Positions 1 to 8,466 of a stretch of DNA of 11,410 nucleotides are shown here, one piece after another. The notes under the pieces are model-generated. The model had not been told where the DNA came from. It searched no databases and was given only the letters and a program-made list of their open reading frames with translations. Source of the stretch: Lunasporangiospora selenospora. Its lineage: Eukaryota > Mortierellomycota > Mortierellomycetes > Mortierellales > Mortierellaceae. The first letter of the stretch is position 1. Every line of letters begins with the position of its first letter. The position numbers were made by a program, and so were the translations under genes. The stretch covers positions 246 through 11,655 of the forward strand of contig JAABOA010000504.1 of assembly GCA_015680635.1 (NCBI GenBank), read 5' to 3'.

Positions 1-378
1 ATCCCCCAATGGCGACACTCAGCTCCCGCCCACAGGCAAGCAAAGGCTCTGAGGAGAAAGAAAGATCGTCGCCTTTTGTGATAGCACCTCGAAGATGGCT
101 GATAGATCCTTGAGATCAATTGCTGGGGGGAAAGTGGCCCATACCCCACTCATCTTCATCATCATCGTCATCATCGCATAGAGTGGTCTTGCTATGGTTT
201 CAGAGACATGCGCACACGCTCAAGTACAAACTGCCTTCTTTTCCCTCTCACGCACATTCACACACGTTCACATATCCTGTGCACTGTTCTCTTTCTCTCG
301 CTCTCACGCCCCAGCGAGACCGTGTCATTTTTCTTTTGTGTGCCCCAATGTAAAAATAATAAAGACAATTGGCCTTAC
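1..378 (-). other. First intron of the glucose-6-phosphate isomerase gene (5' part)
   Basis: The intron starts with GTAAGG reading leftward from 378. I searched the minus strand of this stretch for the expected continuation of the enzyme (a proline/alanine-rich turn followed by VAKHF-like residues) after any AG and found none, so at least 378 bases are intronic. The stretch holds a CT-rich patch at about 282-312 and a short TCATCA-type run at about 150-178. An open minus-strand frame near 1-110 does not resemble the enzyme. No other gene is supported here. Confidence 0.6.
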
Positions 379-1101
379 ATCCTGTGCATGCTTCAAGAAC
401 CAGGTCTTGGCTGTCGTGGCATTGGTGATGGTCTCTTGGGTGGTAAACGTCTTGGAGGCAACGATAAAGAGTGTCGACTCGGCCTTGACTCGCTTCAAGA
501 CCTCGGCAATGTGGGTACCGTCGATGTTGCTAACAAAGTGGACGCGGAGTCCTCCCTCAGACTCGGGCGTGGCATAAGGTTTAAGGGCCTCAGTGACCAT
601 GACAGGGCCCAAGTCAGAGCCACCAATACCAATGTTGACAACATCCTTGATCTTTTCACCAGTGTATCCCTTCCAGGCGCCTGAACGGACAGACTCTGTG
701 AAGGAGCGCATATGGTCCAAGACAGCATTGACCTCGGGCATGACGTCCTGACCGTCGACGTAGATCGGGGTGTTGGAAACGTTGCGGAGAGCAACATGGA
801 GAACTGAACGGTTCTCTGTAAAGTTGATGGGTGCGCCCGAGAACATCTTTGTGCGCATGTCCTCAACACCAGCCTCGCGGGCAAGATCGATCAAGTGGCT
901 AAAGGTTTCGTTGGTGATTAGGTTCTTGGAGAAATCCAAAAGGATGGACGAGTCCGTGGTGGGGCCCTGGAAGTGGCGTGAAAAGTCTGCGAAGCGGTTC
1001 GTGTTCTGCTCAAAGAGTTCACCCATGACGATTTTGGCGGCATCCTGGTCGTGGTGCTCCTGCAGAGCCTTCCATGCCTGGAGCTTGTTTGCGAGGACCA
1101 T
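379..1101 (-). CDS. Glucose-6-phosphate isomerase, first exon (partial gene)
   Basis: This exon encodes the first 241 residues of glucose-6-phosphate isomerase, the cytosolic glycolytic enzyme interconverting glucose-6-phosphate and fructose-6-phosphate. The start is the ATG at 1101 ([10 protein letters not shown]), directly after a CT-rich leader. Family landmarks visible are [16 protein letters not shown], the phosphate-binding signature [24 protein letters not shown], and SKTFTTQET, whose lysine matches the active-site lysine near residue 210 of the human enzyme. These belong to the first sugar-isomerase (SIS) domain. The exon ends in phase 0 after HAQD at a GTAAGG donor (378-373). Past that point the frame reads family-unlike residues and stops at 325. 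The second SIS domain, with the catalytic glutamate and histidine, is not found in bases 1-378, so the next exon should lie left of the window. The enzyme is usually about 550 residues, so under half is present. Family assignment is very secure; the exon end is inferred from the splice signal and loss of similarity. Confidence 0.95.
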
Positions 1102-1102
1102 T

Positions 1103-1163
1103 GTGAGAGAGAGAGAGAGTGTGTGTGAGTGAGAGAGTGAGTGAGTGAGAGAGTGAGTGAGTG
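1103..1163 (-). repeat. CT / CACT microsatellite in the isomerase 5' leader
   Basis: On the coding strand this is a run of CTCACTCACT-type and CACACACTCTCT-type units ending one base before the start codon. Pyrimidine-rich leaders directly upstream of the ATG are a known feature of highly expressed fungal glycolytic genes. It is nearly pure in C, T and A on the coding strand, so it is prone to length change. It stays open in frame with the coding region but lacks an upstream ATG. Confidence 0.85.
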
Positions 1164-1283
1164 ATAGGTTGGTTGGGTAGCGAGAGCGTGAAAAAGGGAG
1201 AGAGTAAAGGAGCGTGAGAAGAGTGACGAGAGAAAAGGAGAAGGAAGGAAAGAAACAAAGTGCCAAGTCGTCACTGCGCGGCC

Positions 1284-1290
1284 ATAAATA
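1284..1290 (-). promoter_or_regulatory. TATA-like box for the isomerase gene
   Basis: The minus strand reads TATTTAT about 185 bases upstream of the isomerase ATG, followed by a pyrimidine-rich stretch where transcription would be expected to begin. Position and surroundings fit a core promoter; the match is imperfect. Confidence 0.4.
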
Positions 1291-1388
1291 CGTTCGCAGC
1301 GCGTCGCGGATGCGTCATGAGAAATTGATGCCCCGCCGCCATTTTTGATCCTCCTGGTTCTTGTTGCATGGCGATCGCTCATCACCGA

Positions 1389-1420
1389 CCAATCACTGAG
1401 CCACCCATCCCTACCCAATC
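1389..1420. promoter_or_regulatory. Pair of CCAAT boxes
   Basis: Two CCAATC motifs lie at 1389-1394 and 1415-1420, 26 bases apart, roughly 100-135 bases beyond the isomerase TATA-like box. CCAAT is the site of the heterotrimeric HAP/NF-Y factor, which works in either orientation, so the pair could serve the leftward isomerase gene, the rightward small gene, or both. Confidence 0.4.
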
Positions 1421-1670
1421 ATATTTCTCATCCCTCTGCATCATCAGTGTCCATCCATCCACAAACCCAAACCAGCTCATCCTATCCAGCCCATGACTAA
1501 GCCCGTGGGAGACTAGCAGCCACCCATTCTCCCTCCCCCCCGAGTAGTAAGCCGGCATCTGTTTCTGTCTCAAGGGTTCGGATTGTGTTTTTGTTTTCTT
1601 TTTCTTACTGGTCTGGGACAGCTGCTCGGCCTGGACCTATTCTTGCGCTGGTGACGATCGAGCAAAGGGC

Positions 1671-1681
1671 TGATAAGATAA
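1671..1681 (+). promoter_or_regulatory. Double GATA site
   Basis: TGATAAGATAA holds two overlapping GATA cores in the same orientation, the form preferred by fungal GATA factors (nitrogen and iron regulators among them). It lies about 70 bases upstream of the CT/CA leader of the rightward small gene. Function is inferred from the motif only. Confidence 0.35.
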
Positions 1682-1742
1682 CAGACAGGAGCCCACTCGA
1701 TTTTTTCTCCTCTCTTTCTATCACCGGCTGGTTGCACATCTA

Positions 1743-1792
1743 CTCTCTCTCTCTCTCTTACACACACATACACACTGTACACACACCCCCAG
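1743..1792 (+). repeat. (CT)n followed by CA-rich microsatellite
   Basis: About eight CT dinucleotides (1743-1758) are followed by ACACAC-type repeats to about 1792. Composition mirrors the isomerase leader on the other strand, suggesting the start of a transcript leader reading rightward toward the ATG at 1899. Confidence 0.75.
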
Positions 1793-1898
1793 CAACCGGT
1801 TTGAACTGCCGCCGTCCTACCACCACTCGCCCCACCAGTTTCTCTACCCACACTACCCTGTCCCCGTTGCCAACCAAAGCGTCATCTGTCTCCATGCC

Positions 1899-2536
1899 AT
1901 GTCTTTCCATTCGACTAAAGCCACCACAAAAAGTATCCTTCTTGGAGGGGAAGAGAAAGGGGAACCGACACAATTGAACAAAAGGTACATGGCAATTGGG
2001 CTGAACACATTGATTCTATTTGGGTAGTGTTGAGCGCAGCGCAATGCTTCGAGTCACACTCTATAGGAGAAACGCGACAAAAAAACCTTGTACGAGACAA
2101 GTTTTAGAACTTTGTTGCATACTTTTGGCCCAATAGTCCCAACAAGAAAAGCCGAGAAAAGCCGAAATCGTGGTTCTTGTGTGCACAGTACAGAAATACA
2201 TCCCTAGTTTGATCCGCAACCTGTCGATAATTCACATAACATTCGTTCAAGCTTAGGCTGTGGAAAATGTAGAAGAATATGAAAGAAAAGGGGAGGGTGG
2301 ATACTACCATGCCTTTTTATTCCCATAATCCCAAGCGACAGCTCTATTGATCGGGGTCTCGTTGGCTGATTTTCTTTGCTTGACCTTTGCATTGGTCTGA
2401 TAAGGCAAGGAGAGGCTAACCCAGCTTGCTGTGAAAGAACTGGTTACTGGTGTCAGTGTCTTTTGTAGTCCTCGTGTTATTTGATCATTACTGTTTTTGC
2501 AGGCCCAAAGAGCAGGTCATCCTGACTCGAGGATAG
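1899..2536 (+). CDS. Small two-exon gene, product unknown (about 52 residues)
   Basis: An ATG at 1899 follows a CT/CA/CCAC-rich leader typical of this locus. The open frame begins MSFHSTKATTKS, continues through GGEEKGEP and LNKRYMAIGLNTLILFG, and meets TAG at 2025. That TAG lies inside a possible GTAGTG donor (2024). Splicing in phase 2 to the acceptor TTTTTGCAG (AG at 2501-2502), with a CTAAC branch-like motif near 2413-2418, adds GPKEQVILTRG before TAG at 2534-2536. The intron would be 479 bases (2024-2502). The product is basic and polar at the start, with a short hydrophobic stretch at about residues 31-42 that could be part of a membrane segment. Small mitochondrial membrane subunits look like this, but I recognise no family. 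It ends 41 bases from the stop of the convergent zinc-finger gene. The acceptor is uncertain: AG at 2467-2468 would give GPRVI and a stop. Confidence 0.35.
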
Positions 2537-2577
2537 ATCTCCTGCTCAAGGCTTCCAGTCGCACTCCCAGATAGCCA

Positions 2578-4759
2578 TCAATATCTCGCAGCCCCGGGTG
2601 CCATGCGGACATCCATAGGTGCATGCTTCTCGCGCTTGTGGCGGAGAAGGTCATGGTTCCGCTTGTACCGTCTGATCTCAAGTTCGGGTTTACAATTAAT
2701 AGCCCCGCGCGGAGGAATGTCCAGTGGAATGTGAACCATCCAGGGCATCCGTCTACAAGTGGTTCCATTGCCCAGTTCCGCTCCATAACAGTTGTTGTAC
2801 CCTGCAACGGCATGTTCCTCGGCAGGGTAGACATTGTACTTTTCATGGAAGCATTCCTCACACCAAAAAGGCTTTTCCATTCGATGAGCGACCAAATGAG
2901 AACGAAGCAAGGCCCGAGCCATGAATTGGAGATCGCAGTCCGGCTCTGTGCATTCAAATACTCTTTGACCCCTCCGAGGTGGTGGTCTGCGGTGCTCAAC
3001 GTCTATGCCTTGATCTTGATGATGCGCATTCCTAAATCGTGGTTGATCCACAGGTATGGGTCTTTCGTCTATGTAGCACAATGGAGAGAGAAAACAACGG
3101 GGTTAGGATACCGGTGTGTAGCGATGGTTGTTATACTACAGACTTTACAAACTTACTCGGACAGGTGTACGGATGGTACCGATTACTCGAGCCACTTGTC
3201 ATTCCTTGACCCTGAGATGGCTTGATCTGGTATCTTCTGATCTCTTTTTTTATAGGGCCAGAGTTTTGCTGTCGCAATCCTTTGAGGCGTTCTATCAAAG
3301 CCCTGGTCATGACTTTTTTTTTTTTACAAGCCGTTATTTCAATGTCATTAGGCGTGCAACAGATATGAAAACAAATGATGTCCATCATCTTCATGGCCAA
3401 TAGATCGAAAAGAACTGTACCTTGAGACAACTGGGAGACTGTTGTCGAAATCTTGGTTTCGTTGTCTGCACTCGCCGAATCAATCGATGTCCACTTGTCC
3501 TTGGTCGCCAACGCAAAGTTGCGGAAGCACTCAGACAGACTTGCTTCCAAAGGCATAGTGAGACTTTCCATCAGAGTGGTATCCTTTGGATGGCCATTTG
3601 GCTCTACATCCTGTCGATCGTGTGGCGAGTCAGGATTCCGGTCTGCTTGGGACATGCTCCTGGGCTGAGGTCTGGCTAAAGATCCAGTTTTGATCACTAC
3701 AGAAGCCTGCAAGCTACGGCTTGGGGCAGGCTTGGCTGCAGCTTGACCATGATCTGTGTTGCCTGGGCCTTGTAAGCTTAGTTGGGCCACCCCGTTTTTT
3801 ATAAACTGTCCTGACAAAGCCTCAAGTCTCTCATTTGGGTCCTTATTGTCTCTCTGGCGCTCGTCGCTGCTACTCTTATCGGAACTATCGGCCGCCTGCG
3901 ATGTTTGTTCGGTATTGACATGGATCTGCTTCAAGTTGATCAAGACACTCGACTCATTCTGCGTCCTCTTTCGCCATTTGTCATCTTTGTTGTCAGAAGC
4001 GCCTTGATTCGTAGCAGGGTTTCCAGTCACTTGGTTGGGTTGGCGATAGGCTGGTGTACTGAATTGACCCCCGAGCTGTGCTTGCTGAGGCTGCAGGGAT
4101 ATTTGTAGCTGTTGCTGTTGTAGCTGATGCCGCTGTAGTTGTTGTCGCTCTAACTGCTGCCGTTGCAACAATTGTCGTTGCTGCTGTAGTTGCTGCTGCT
4201 GTAGTTGTTGCAGCGACTGCTGTTGCAGCACCTGTTGCAGATGTAGTTGTTGCTGTTGAGGTTGCTGCTGAAGTTGCTGCACCTGCTGCTGGTGTAGTTG
4301 TTGCTGCTGTAGCTCTAGCTGCTGAGGTTGTTGCTGCTGTAGTTGTTGTTGTTGTAACTGTTGGTGCTGCTGTTGTCGCTGCTGTTGTTGTCGTTGCTGT
4401 TGTTGTAGCTGTTCAGTTGCTGTCACTGAAGCAGTGTAGAAGCTTGGGCGCTGGTCTTGTTGCACTGCAGCACTAATGGGGATTTGAGCGGATGGCGCCA
4501 AGTGTGCAGTTTGTGCAGACAAAGGAGTCGCTGTCAAAGGCATCAAATGATGACTAGTCATTGCTTCCTGGCTTGGAGATGAAGATCCACTCTGGTCATG
4601 CAGAACAAAGGGCAGTCGAAAGGCTTGATAACTTAGTCCAGAGTCGCTAATCGGCTGCTGTTGTGTGTTTCGGATGCAGATATATGGTCTGTTGCCGAGG
4701 ACCATAACATGGACAGGCGAGTCATGGACTGATGGCGAGTTGGAGTTTGGGGATGCCAT
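2578..4759 (-). CDS. Glutamine-rich C2H2 zinc-finger protein, probable transcription factor
   Basis: The gene reads leftward as exon 4759-3157, intron 3156-3069 (88 bases, GTAAGT donor, CCTAACC branch site, pyrimidine tract, ACATAG acceptor) and exon 3068-2578, giving 697 residues. The start is the ATG at 4759 in good context (ACCATGG). An upstream extension to 4876 would run through the TATA box. Residues 1-115 are low in complexity (MASPNSNSPSVHDSP). Residues about 116-226 are an almost continuous glutamine tract broken by L, R and H. A charged, disordered middle follows. The C-terminus has a classical finger, C574-x4-C579-x12-H592-x3-H596. It is followed by the CEEC pair (604, 607), further cysteines, and a basic HDLLRHKREKH segment (H678-x4-H683), a probable irregular second zinc site. 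The layout suggests a nuclear DNA-binding regulator with a polyQ activation region. The target is unknown. Residues about 447-489 may be a retained in-frame intron (see findings); without them the protein is 654 residues. Confidence 0.8.
3069..3156 (-). other. Intron of the zinc-finger gene
   Basis: On the minus strand it opens with GTAAGT and closes with ATAG, with CCTAACC about 45 bases before the acceptor and a TTTTCTCTCTCC tract. Removing these 88 bases joins a phase-1 exon end (CCG A) to AC GAA, keeping the frame into the zinc-finger exon. Confidence 0.85.
4075..4412 (-). repeat. Polyglutamine-coding CAG/CAA tract
   Basis: About 110 codons are mostly glutamine, written as a mix of CAG and CAA and interrupted by leucine, arginine, histidine and proline codons. 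The codon mixture means it is not a pure trinucleotide microsatellite, which should slow slippage. The whole stretch stays open in the zinc-finger frame. Confidence 0.85.
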
Positions 4760-4847
4760 GGTTATGAAGCGTGGCTGGTGAGAGAAAAAAGGTAGAACCA
4801 AGGCAGAAGAACGAGCAGTCGATTTTTTTTTGTATGAGGGGCGCTCA

Positions 4848-4853
4848 TTTATA
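4848..4853 (-). promoter_or_regulatory. TATA box of the zinc-finger gene
   Basis: The minus strand reads CTTATAAATGAG, with TATAAA ending 89 bases upstream of the ATG at 4759. This supports the downstream ATG over the upstream reading-frame extension. Confidence 0.5.
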
Positions 4854-4876
4854 AGATGAGGGACGATCGCAGCCAC

Positions 4877-6248
4877 GAACTAAGCGTATTTCAGGCACAA
4901 GTCCTTTTTTCAATGTCAGAGAGGTGACAACCAAAGCCGTTACTGCAAGGCTGGATTATGGTCAGCTACTTTTCACAGCCGGTCTAGGGTGAAAATTTTT
5001 GTCAATCGAGGAGTTTGGATGGGGCAACAAATGTATTAAAAGATAACACAAGCTCTCGCTGAGATGGGAAATTCTAAGTAAAACAAAAGACTGAAAAAGT
5101 CGCTTTGATGATGATTTTCAGTGTGGCCAATAGATCCTTTAGTCCCTGGAAATTTCAGTCTAAAGGTGCCAGATGAGTTACCACAAGAGTCGCCACAGGG
5201 AATAGCTGGCTTGTGATGGCCAATTGCTCATTGCGATGTTGCTTTATGATCTATCAAATTACGAGAGACTTATTTAAGGGTATCATGTCAAAATCGCCTT
5301 GTTGGGGGAGCTGAAAGTTAGCTCTATGGTGTAGACAGCAAGATAACCTCCCTCGCCCCTAATCTCCAAGTCCTTGCCTGGCCAGAACTCTAGAAAGGAT
5401 CCTCTCCAGAGCTGCATTGACTCCAAAAAAAATGAGAGGGGAATAGAGAATATAAGTATTTTCTTTGAGAGGATGGTACAATATTTTTACTCTCTGTCCT
5501 GCTGTAGTCATTAGTCATTACTAAGCCATCGATATCTTCTCAATGCAATTGATGACTTTGTTCTATCAAAACACGTCTCTTGGCAGGGCGAGTTTCATCC
5601 TTGCGCGATTCTAGTTAGAGTACATTTGCACTGGATCATTGCTCAATGGGAAGAGAGTTCTCACGATACAAAAAAAAAAAAAGAAAACACTTGTTCATCT
5701 CAGCTCATCGCCACTAACGCTGACAGCAGACAAGGCATTTCCTCAATAGGGAAGGCAGACGGAACAAGACTAGGAAAATATTTTATTGCAGACTAACGGC
5801 CATTCTACACGCGACAGAGCCATTTATTACGGAAATGCTAGGAGCATTCCAGAGTGTTTGTATGAATCGTATTGGCTGTAAAGTGGAACAATAGGCTTAT
5901 GGGAAAATTTGGTCTAGGAAAAATAAGACACGTGTCGAAAGCTCTCGGTAGGAATATACACGTGATGAGAGGTCTCGCGTTTACGCGACACTCCAACACC
6001 TATAATTATGGTGGCAAGCCTTTTCACTACTGGAGCCACCGCCGACAGTTCTTGAACAAATTCATCTAGTGTTCATAAGATCGAGGACCCAGCTGTCTCC
6101 CTTATATTCACATCGTAAACCCACCATTGCAAGCACAGAGTTGTAGATAGTCCTGACCAAGACCAAGCCGTTAAAGAAACGCAAGGACGCCATGTTTCTA
6201 TAAAATGGTTTGGTAGGAATTGTCGTATGCTATTGATATTTAAAGTAG
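4877..6248. other. Intergenic region without recognised genes
   Basis: No frame on either strand looks coding over a long stretch. A 13-base A run lies at 5670-5682. A 56-codon ATG frame at 5899-6069 on the plus strand (MGKFGLGKIRHVSKALG...) ends in a normal stop. It is rich in R, H, Y and G, has no recognisable motif, no clear leader and no splice signals, and is probably chance. The segment upstream of 4877 on the minus strand should contain the distal promoter of the zinc-finger gene. Confidence 0.5.
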
Positions 6249-6551
6249 ATGATTGAAGCAGTGGATGATCGGTCTTTGAAGGATGTTGTGAGTGCTAGAT
6301 TGGGGACTGGGCAGATTAGTGCAAGATGCTTTGTGGGTGCTGCGACTTCTTTTTTAAATGAAACGAGTAATATGAACAAGGTCGTGTTGGAATTGGGTAT
6401 TAAATACAAGACATGTCATGGAGATACTGTTTGGATCAGAGGAAGGAGCAGAGTGACGCTGAGAGGAAGAATACCAACATCAAAGGCATCTAGAAGATGT
6501 CCAAAAAGATTAAAGGGATTCAAGAGGTGTGAAGATACTTCTGGAGGGTGA
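6249..6551 (+). CDS. Small ORF of unknown status
   Basis: A 100-codon ATG frame beginning MIEAVDDRSLKDVVSARLG and ending RCEDTSGG. The first half has a plausible protein composition (FVGAATSFLNET, VVLELGIKYK); the second half is strongly basic with many arginines and lysines. I recognise no family, signal peptide or membrane segment. It lies about 150 bases upstream of the LRR pseudogene and on the same strand, but no splice connection to it is evident. It could be a chance frame or a relic exon. Confidence 0.2.
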   Translation: MIEAVDDRSLKDVVSARLGTGQISARCFVGAATSFLNETSNMNKVVLELGIKYKTCHGDTVWIRGRSRVTLRGRIPTSKASRRCPKRLKGFKRCEDTSGG

Positions 6552-6887
6552 AGAAAGGAAGAAAAATAAAGGACTTCGCTATAGGAAGGGGTGGAGAGGA
6601 AAAGGAACCTCTAGTACAAGATTTCATTAAGACAAGAGCAGGGGACAACGCGCACTGTCACACAATCATCATTCTCTTCATCTGCCACACCCAACAGGAG
6701 CGATGGAGGAGACTCATTCATTTCACTTGGTCGAAACCATGGAAATCACGGAAATCACTCTCCACCACCGAACTGATGGAAAGATCATTGTTCATTGGGA
6801 GGATATTGAGCGCGCTTTTTCTGGAGTGACCCTTATCTGCAATGGCAGCTCAACAATCAAGTTTCTTCGAGGATCTGATTACCAAAG

Positions 6888-6982
6888 GTAATAATGAAAC
6901 ATTCAAGTGGATGGAGATGAAGCATCTTGGCGAGCAAACATGTCAACATTTATTCCTTTTTTTTTCTCAATCATGCCAAAAG
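6888..6982 (+). other. Intron in the LRR pseudogene
   Basis: A GTAATA donor follows CCAAAG, and an AAAAG acceptor follows a CCTTTTTTTTTCTC tract. The 95-base removal keeps phase (AG|C) and joins FLRGSDYQ to SIKQCPQSMDVVL. Read through instead, the frame stops immediately at TAA (6889-6891). The splice signals thus seem to have survived the decay seen downstream. Confidence 0.65.
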
Positions 6983-8169
6983 CATCAAGCAGTGTCCTCA
7001 ATCAATGGACGTTGTCTTGTCAACCTCTGTTCAATCGGTCCCACAAAAGTCTGGTCTAGTCGGAGGTCAAACTAATGTTCCAATTGGAGCCATCCTATCT
7101 CATTCAGGGACGTCTGCCAGCAACACTGACCTTCCTGACACATCACCAAACCCATTGACAGGGATGATTTGCGATACAAGCGTCAAGAAAAGCAGGTGAA
7201 GCTGAGATTGAACAGCCCATTTGGCCCCTGAAATCCAAGGGATTCTTCGAGCCTCACCGAACATCTATCACTTGGTTTCTAAAGGACGGTCAACGGGAGC
7301 GAGAGCTAAATAAGCGCTTTCAGAAATTTGAGGCCAAGAAAAAGTTGGGGTGACTGTTCCTGCTCTCTCTAACCTTATCCCACCAGATGCCATTGGCCTA
7401 GCCACAGCCAGCCTACAGCGGTTGATCGAGCCCGGAATGGATCAAATCATAGGATGGATGGATAAGATTTCTGCGAACCAAGGCGGGGCTGTTGATGAGT
7501 TTGCTGAGCAAATGGAGAAGATGGAGGCATTGGAAGGCGCTGATCTACGTAAGCTAGACACCTTTCTAAAAGACAAAGATGACCAGAAAGTATTAGGGAA
7601 TCTGTAGAACAGTTACAGATGAGGGACATGTCAAGTGGGTGTGTATCGATCACTACCGTATGAACTACCAAGAGAGTTCAGACAAGGAGTTCCAGCGCGT
7701 GTTGGATTCTGTTGGAGGATCGTTCAGTGAAAATGATGGTAAAGTTGTAGTGAGGCTTCGATCAAGTGTGTTGGCAGATCAGTTTTACTCGGCATTGGGA
7801 GTAGTAAGATCGGTCTACGAGCTTGATATCAACTTGGACTGGACCTGCACTACAAATGATCTTGAAGTACTAGATTTTGCACTCAGGAACTCAAGAGTAT
7901 CCGTTATTCGGCTTAATATTCAGCAATATCGGACGAGCATCGCCAGTAAACTATTACCGACCTCCACTCAGTATGAATTTATTTTCCGCATCAGAGACTT
8001 CCCCAGGTGAAAGTTTTTCATACTGTTCTTTCAGAAGAGAACATCAAGTTTCTTGAAATATCTCCAAAAACATTAACTCATGCCTCCAAGATATCTTGTG
8101 AGTTGAGCTTCAGATAGGCTGGAAGAAAAAAAAAGAGACATTATAATCTTAGCTAAAACACGCAAGACC

Positions 8170-8466
8170 AACTCGACACTGACCACCTTGGACTTGACAA
8201 ACAACTTCAATGGAGGCACCATCGGAGACGACGGAGTCAAGGCACTGGCTGAGACACTCAAGATCAATTCGAGTCTAATCACTTTGAACTTGTATGCCAA
8301 CTACATCGAAGGCCACGGAGCCAAGGCACTGGCTGTGGCACTCAAGACCATCTCAACTCTGACCACTTTGTTCTTGGAACGCAACTACATCAGAGTCGAC
8401 GAAGCCAAGGTGCTGGCGGAGGCACTCAAGACCAAATCTAGTTTTCGCTTGATATTGAGTAACATC
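8170..8466 (+). repeat. Leucine-rich repeats, ribonuclease-inhibitor type
   Basis: Repeat starts at 8170 (NSTLTTLDL), 8266 (NSSLITLNL), 8350 (ISTLTTLFL) and 8434 (KSSFRLILS) show the pattern LxxLxL, an asparagine, then GAKALAxALK. The spacings are 96, 84 and 84 bases, that is 32, 28 and 28 codons. The first unit carries four extra codons around NFNGGT. The fourth is cut off by a stop at 8467-8469. The type is that of ribonuclease inhibitor and NLR C-termini, whose arrays usually have more units. Confidence 0.85.

Noticed and set aside
325-1266. 313-residue version of the isomerase starting at 1266
   Set aside because: The first codon is TTG, the added part is translated CT-repeat leader, and the last 18 residues are translated intron; the ATG at 1101 and donor at 378 explain the sequence better.
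1570-1977. Overlapping frames on both strands around the CT/CA microsatellite
   Set aside because: Low-complexity leader sequence that stays open because of its repeats; only the ATG frame at 1899 is kept.
2623-3225. Plus-strand 200-residue frame
   Set aside because: Antisense to the zinc-finger exon and its intron, with no family features; the minus strand has a finger motif and phase-matched splice sites.
4078-4476. Plus-strand 132-residue alanine/valine-rich frame
   Set aside because: It is the antisense shadow of the CAG/CAA glutamine tract, whose complement CTG/TTG read in another frame gives GCT/GTT codons.
3131-4876. Zinc-finger protein start upstream at 4876 and end at 3131
   Set aside because: The upstream part contains the TATA box and the last residues read into a consensus GTAAGT intron.
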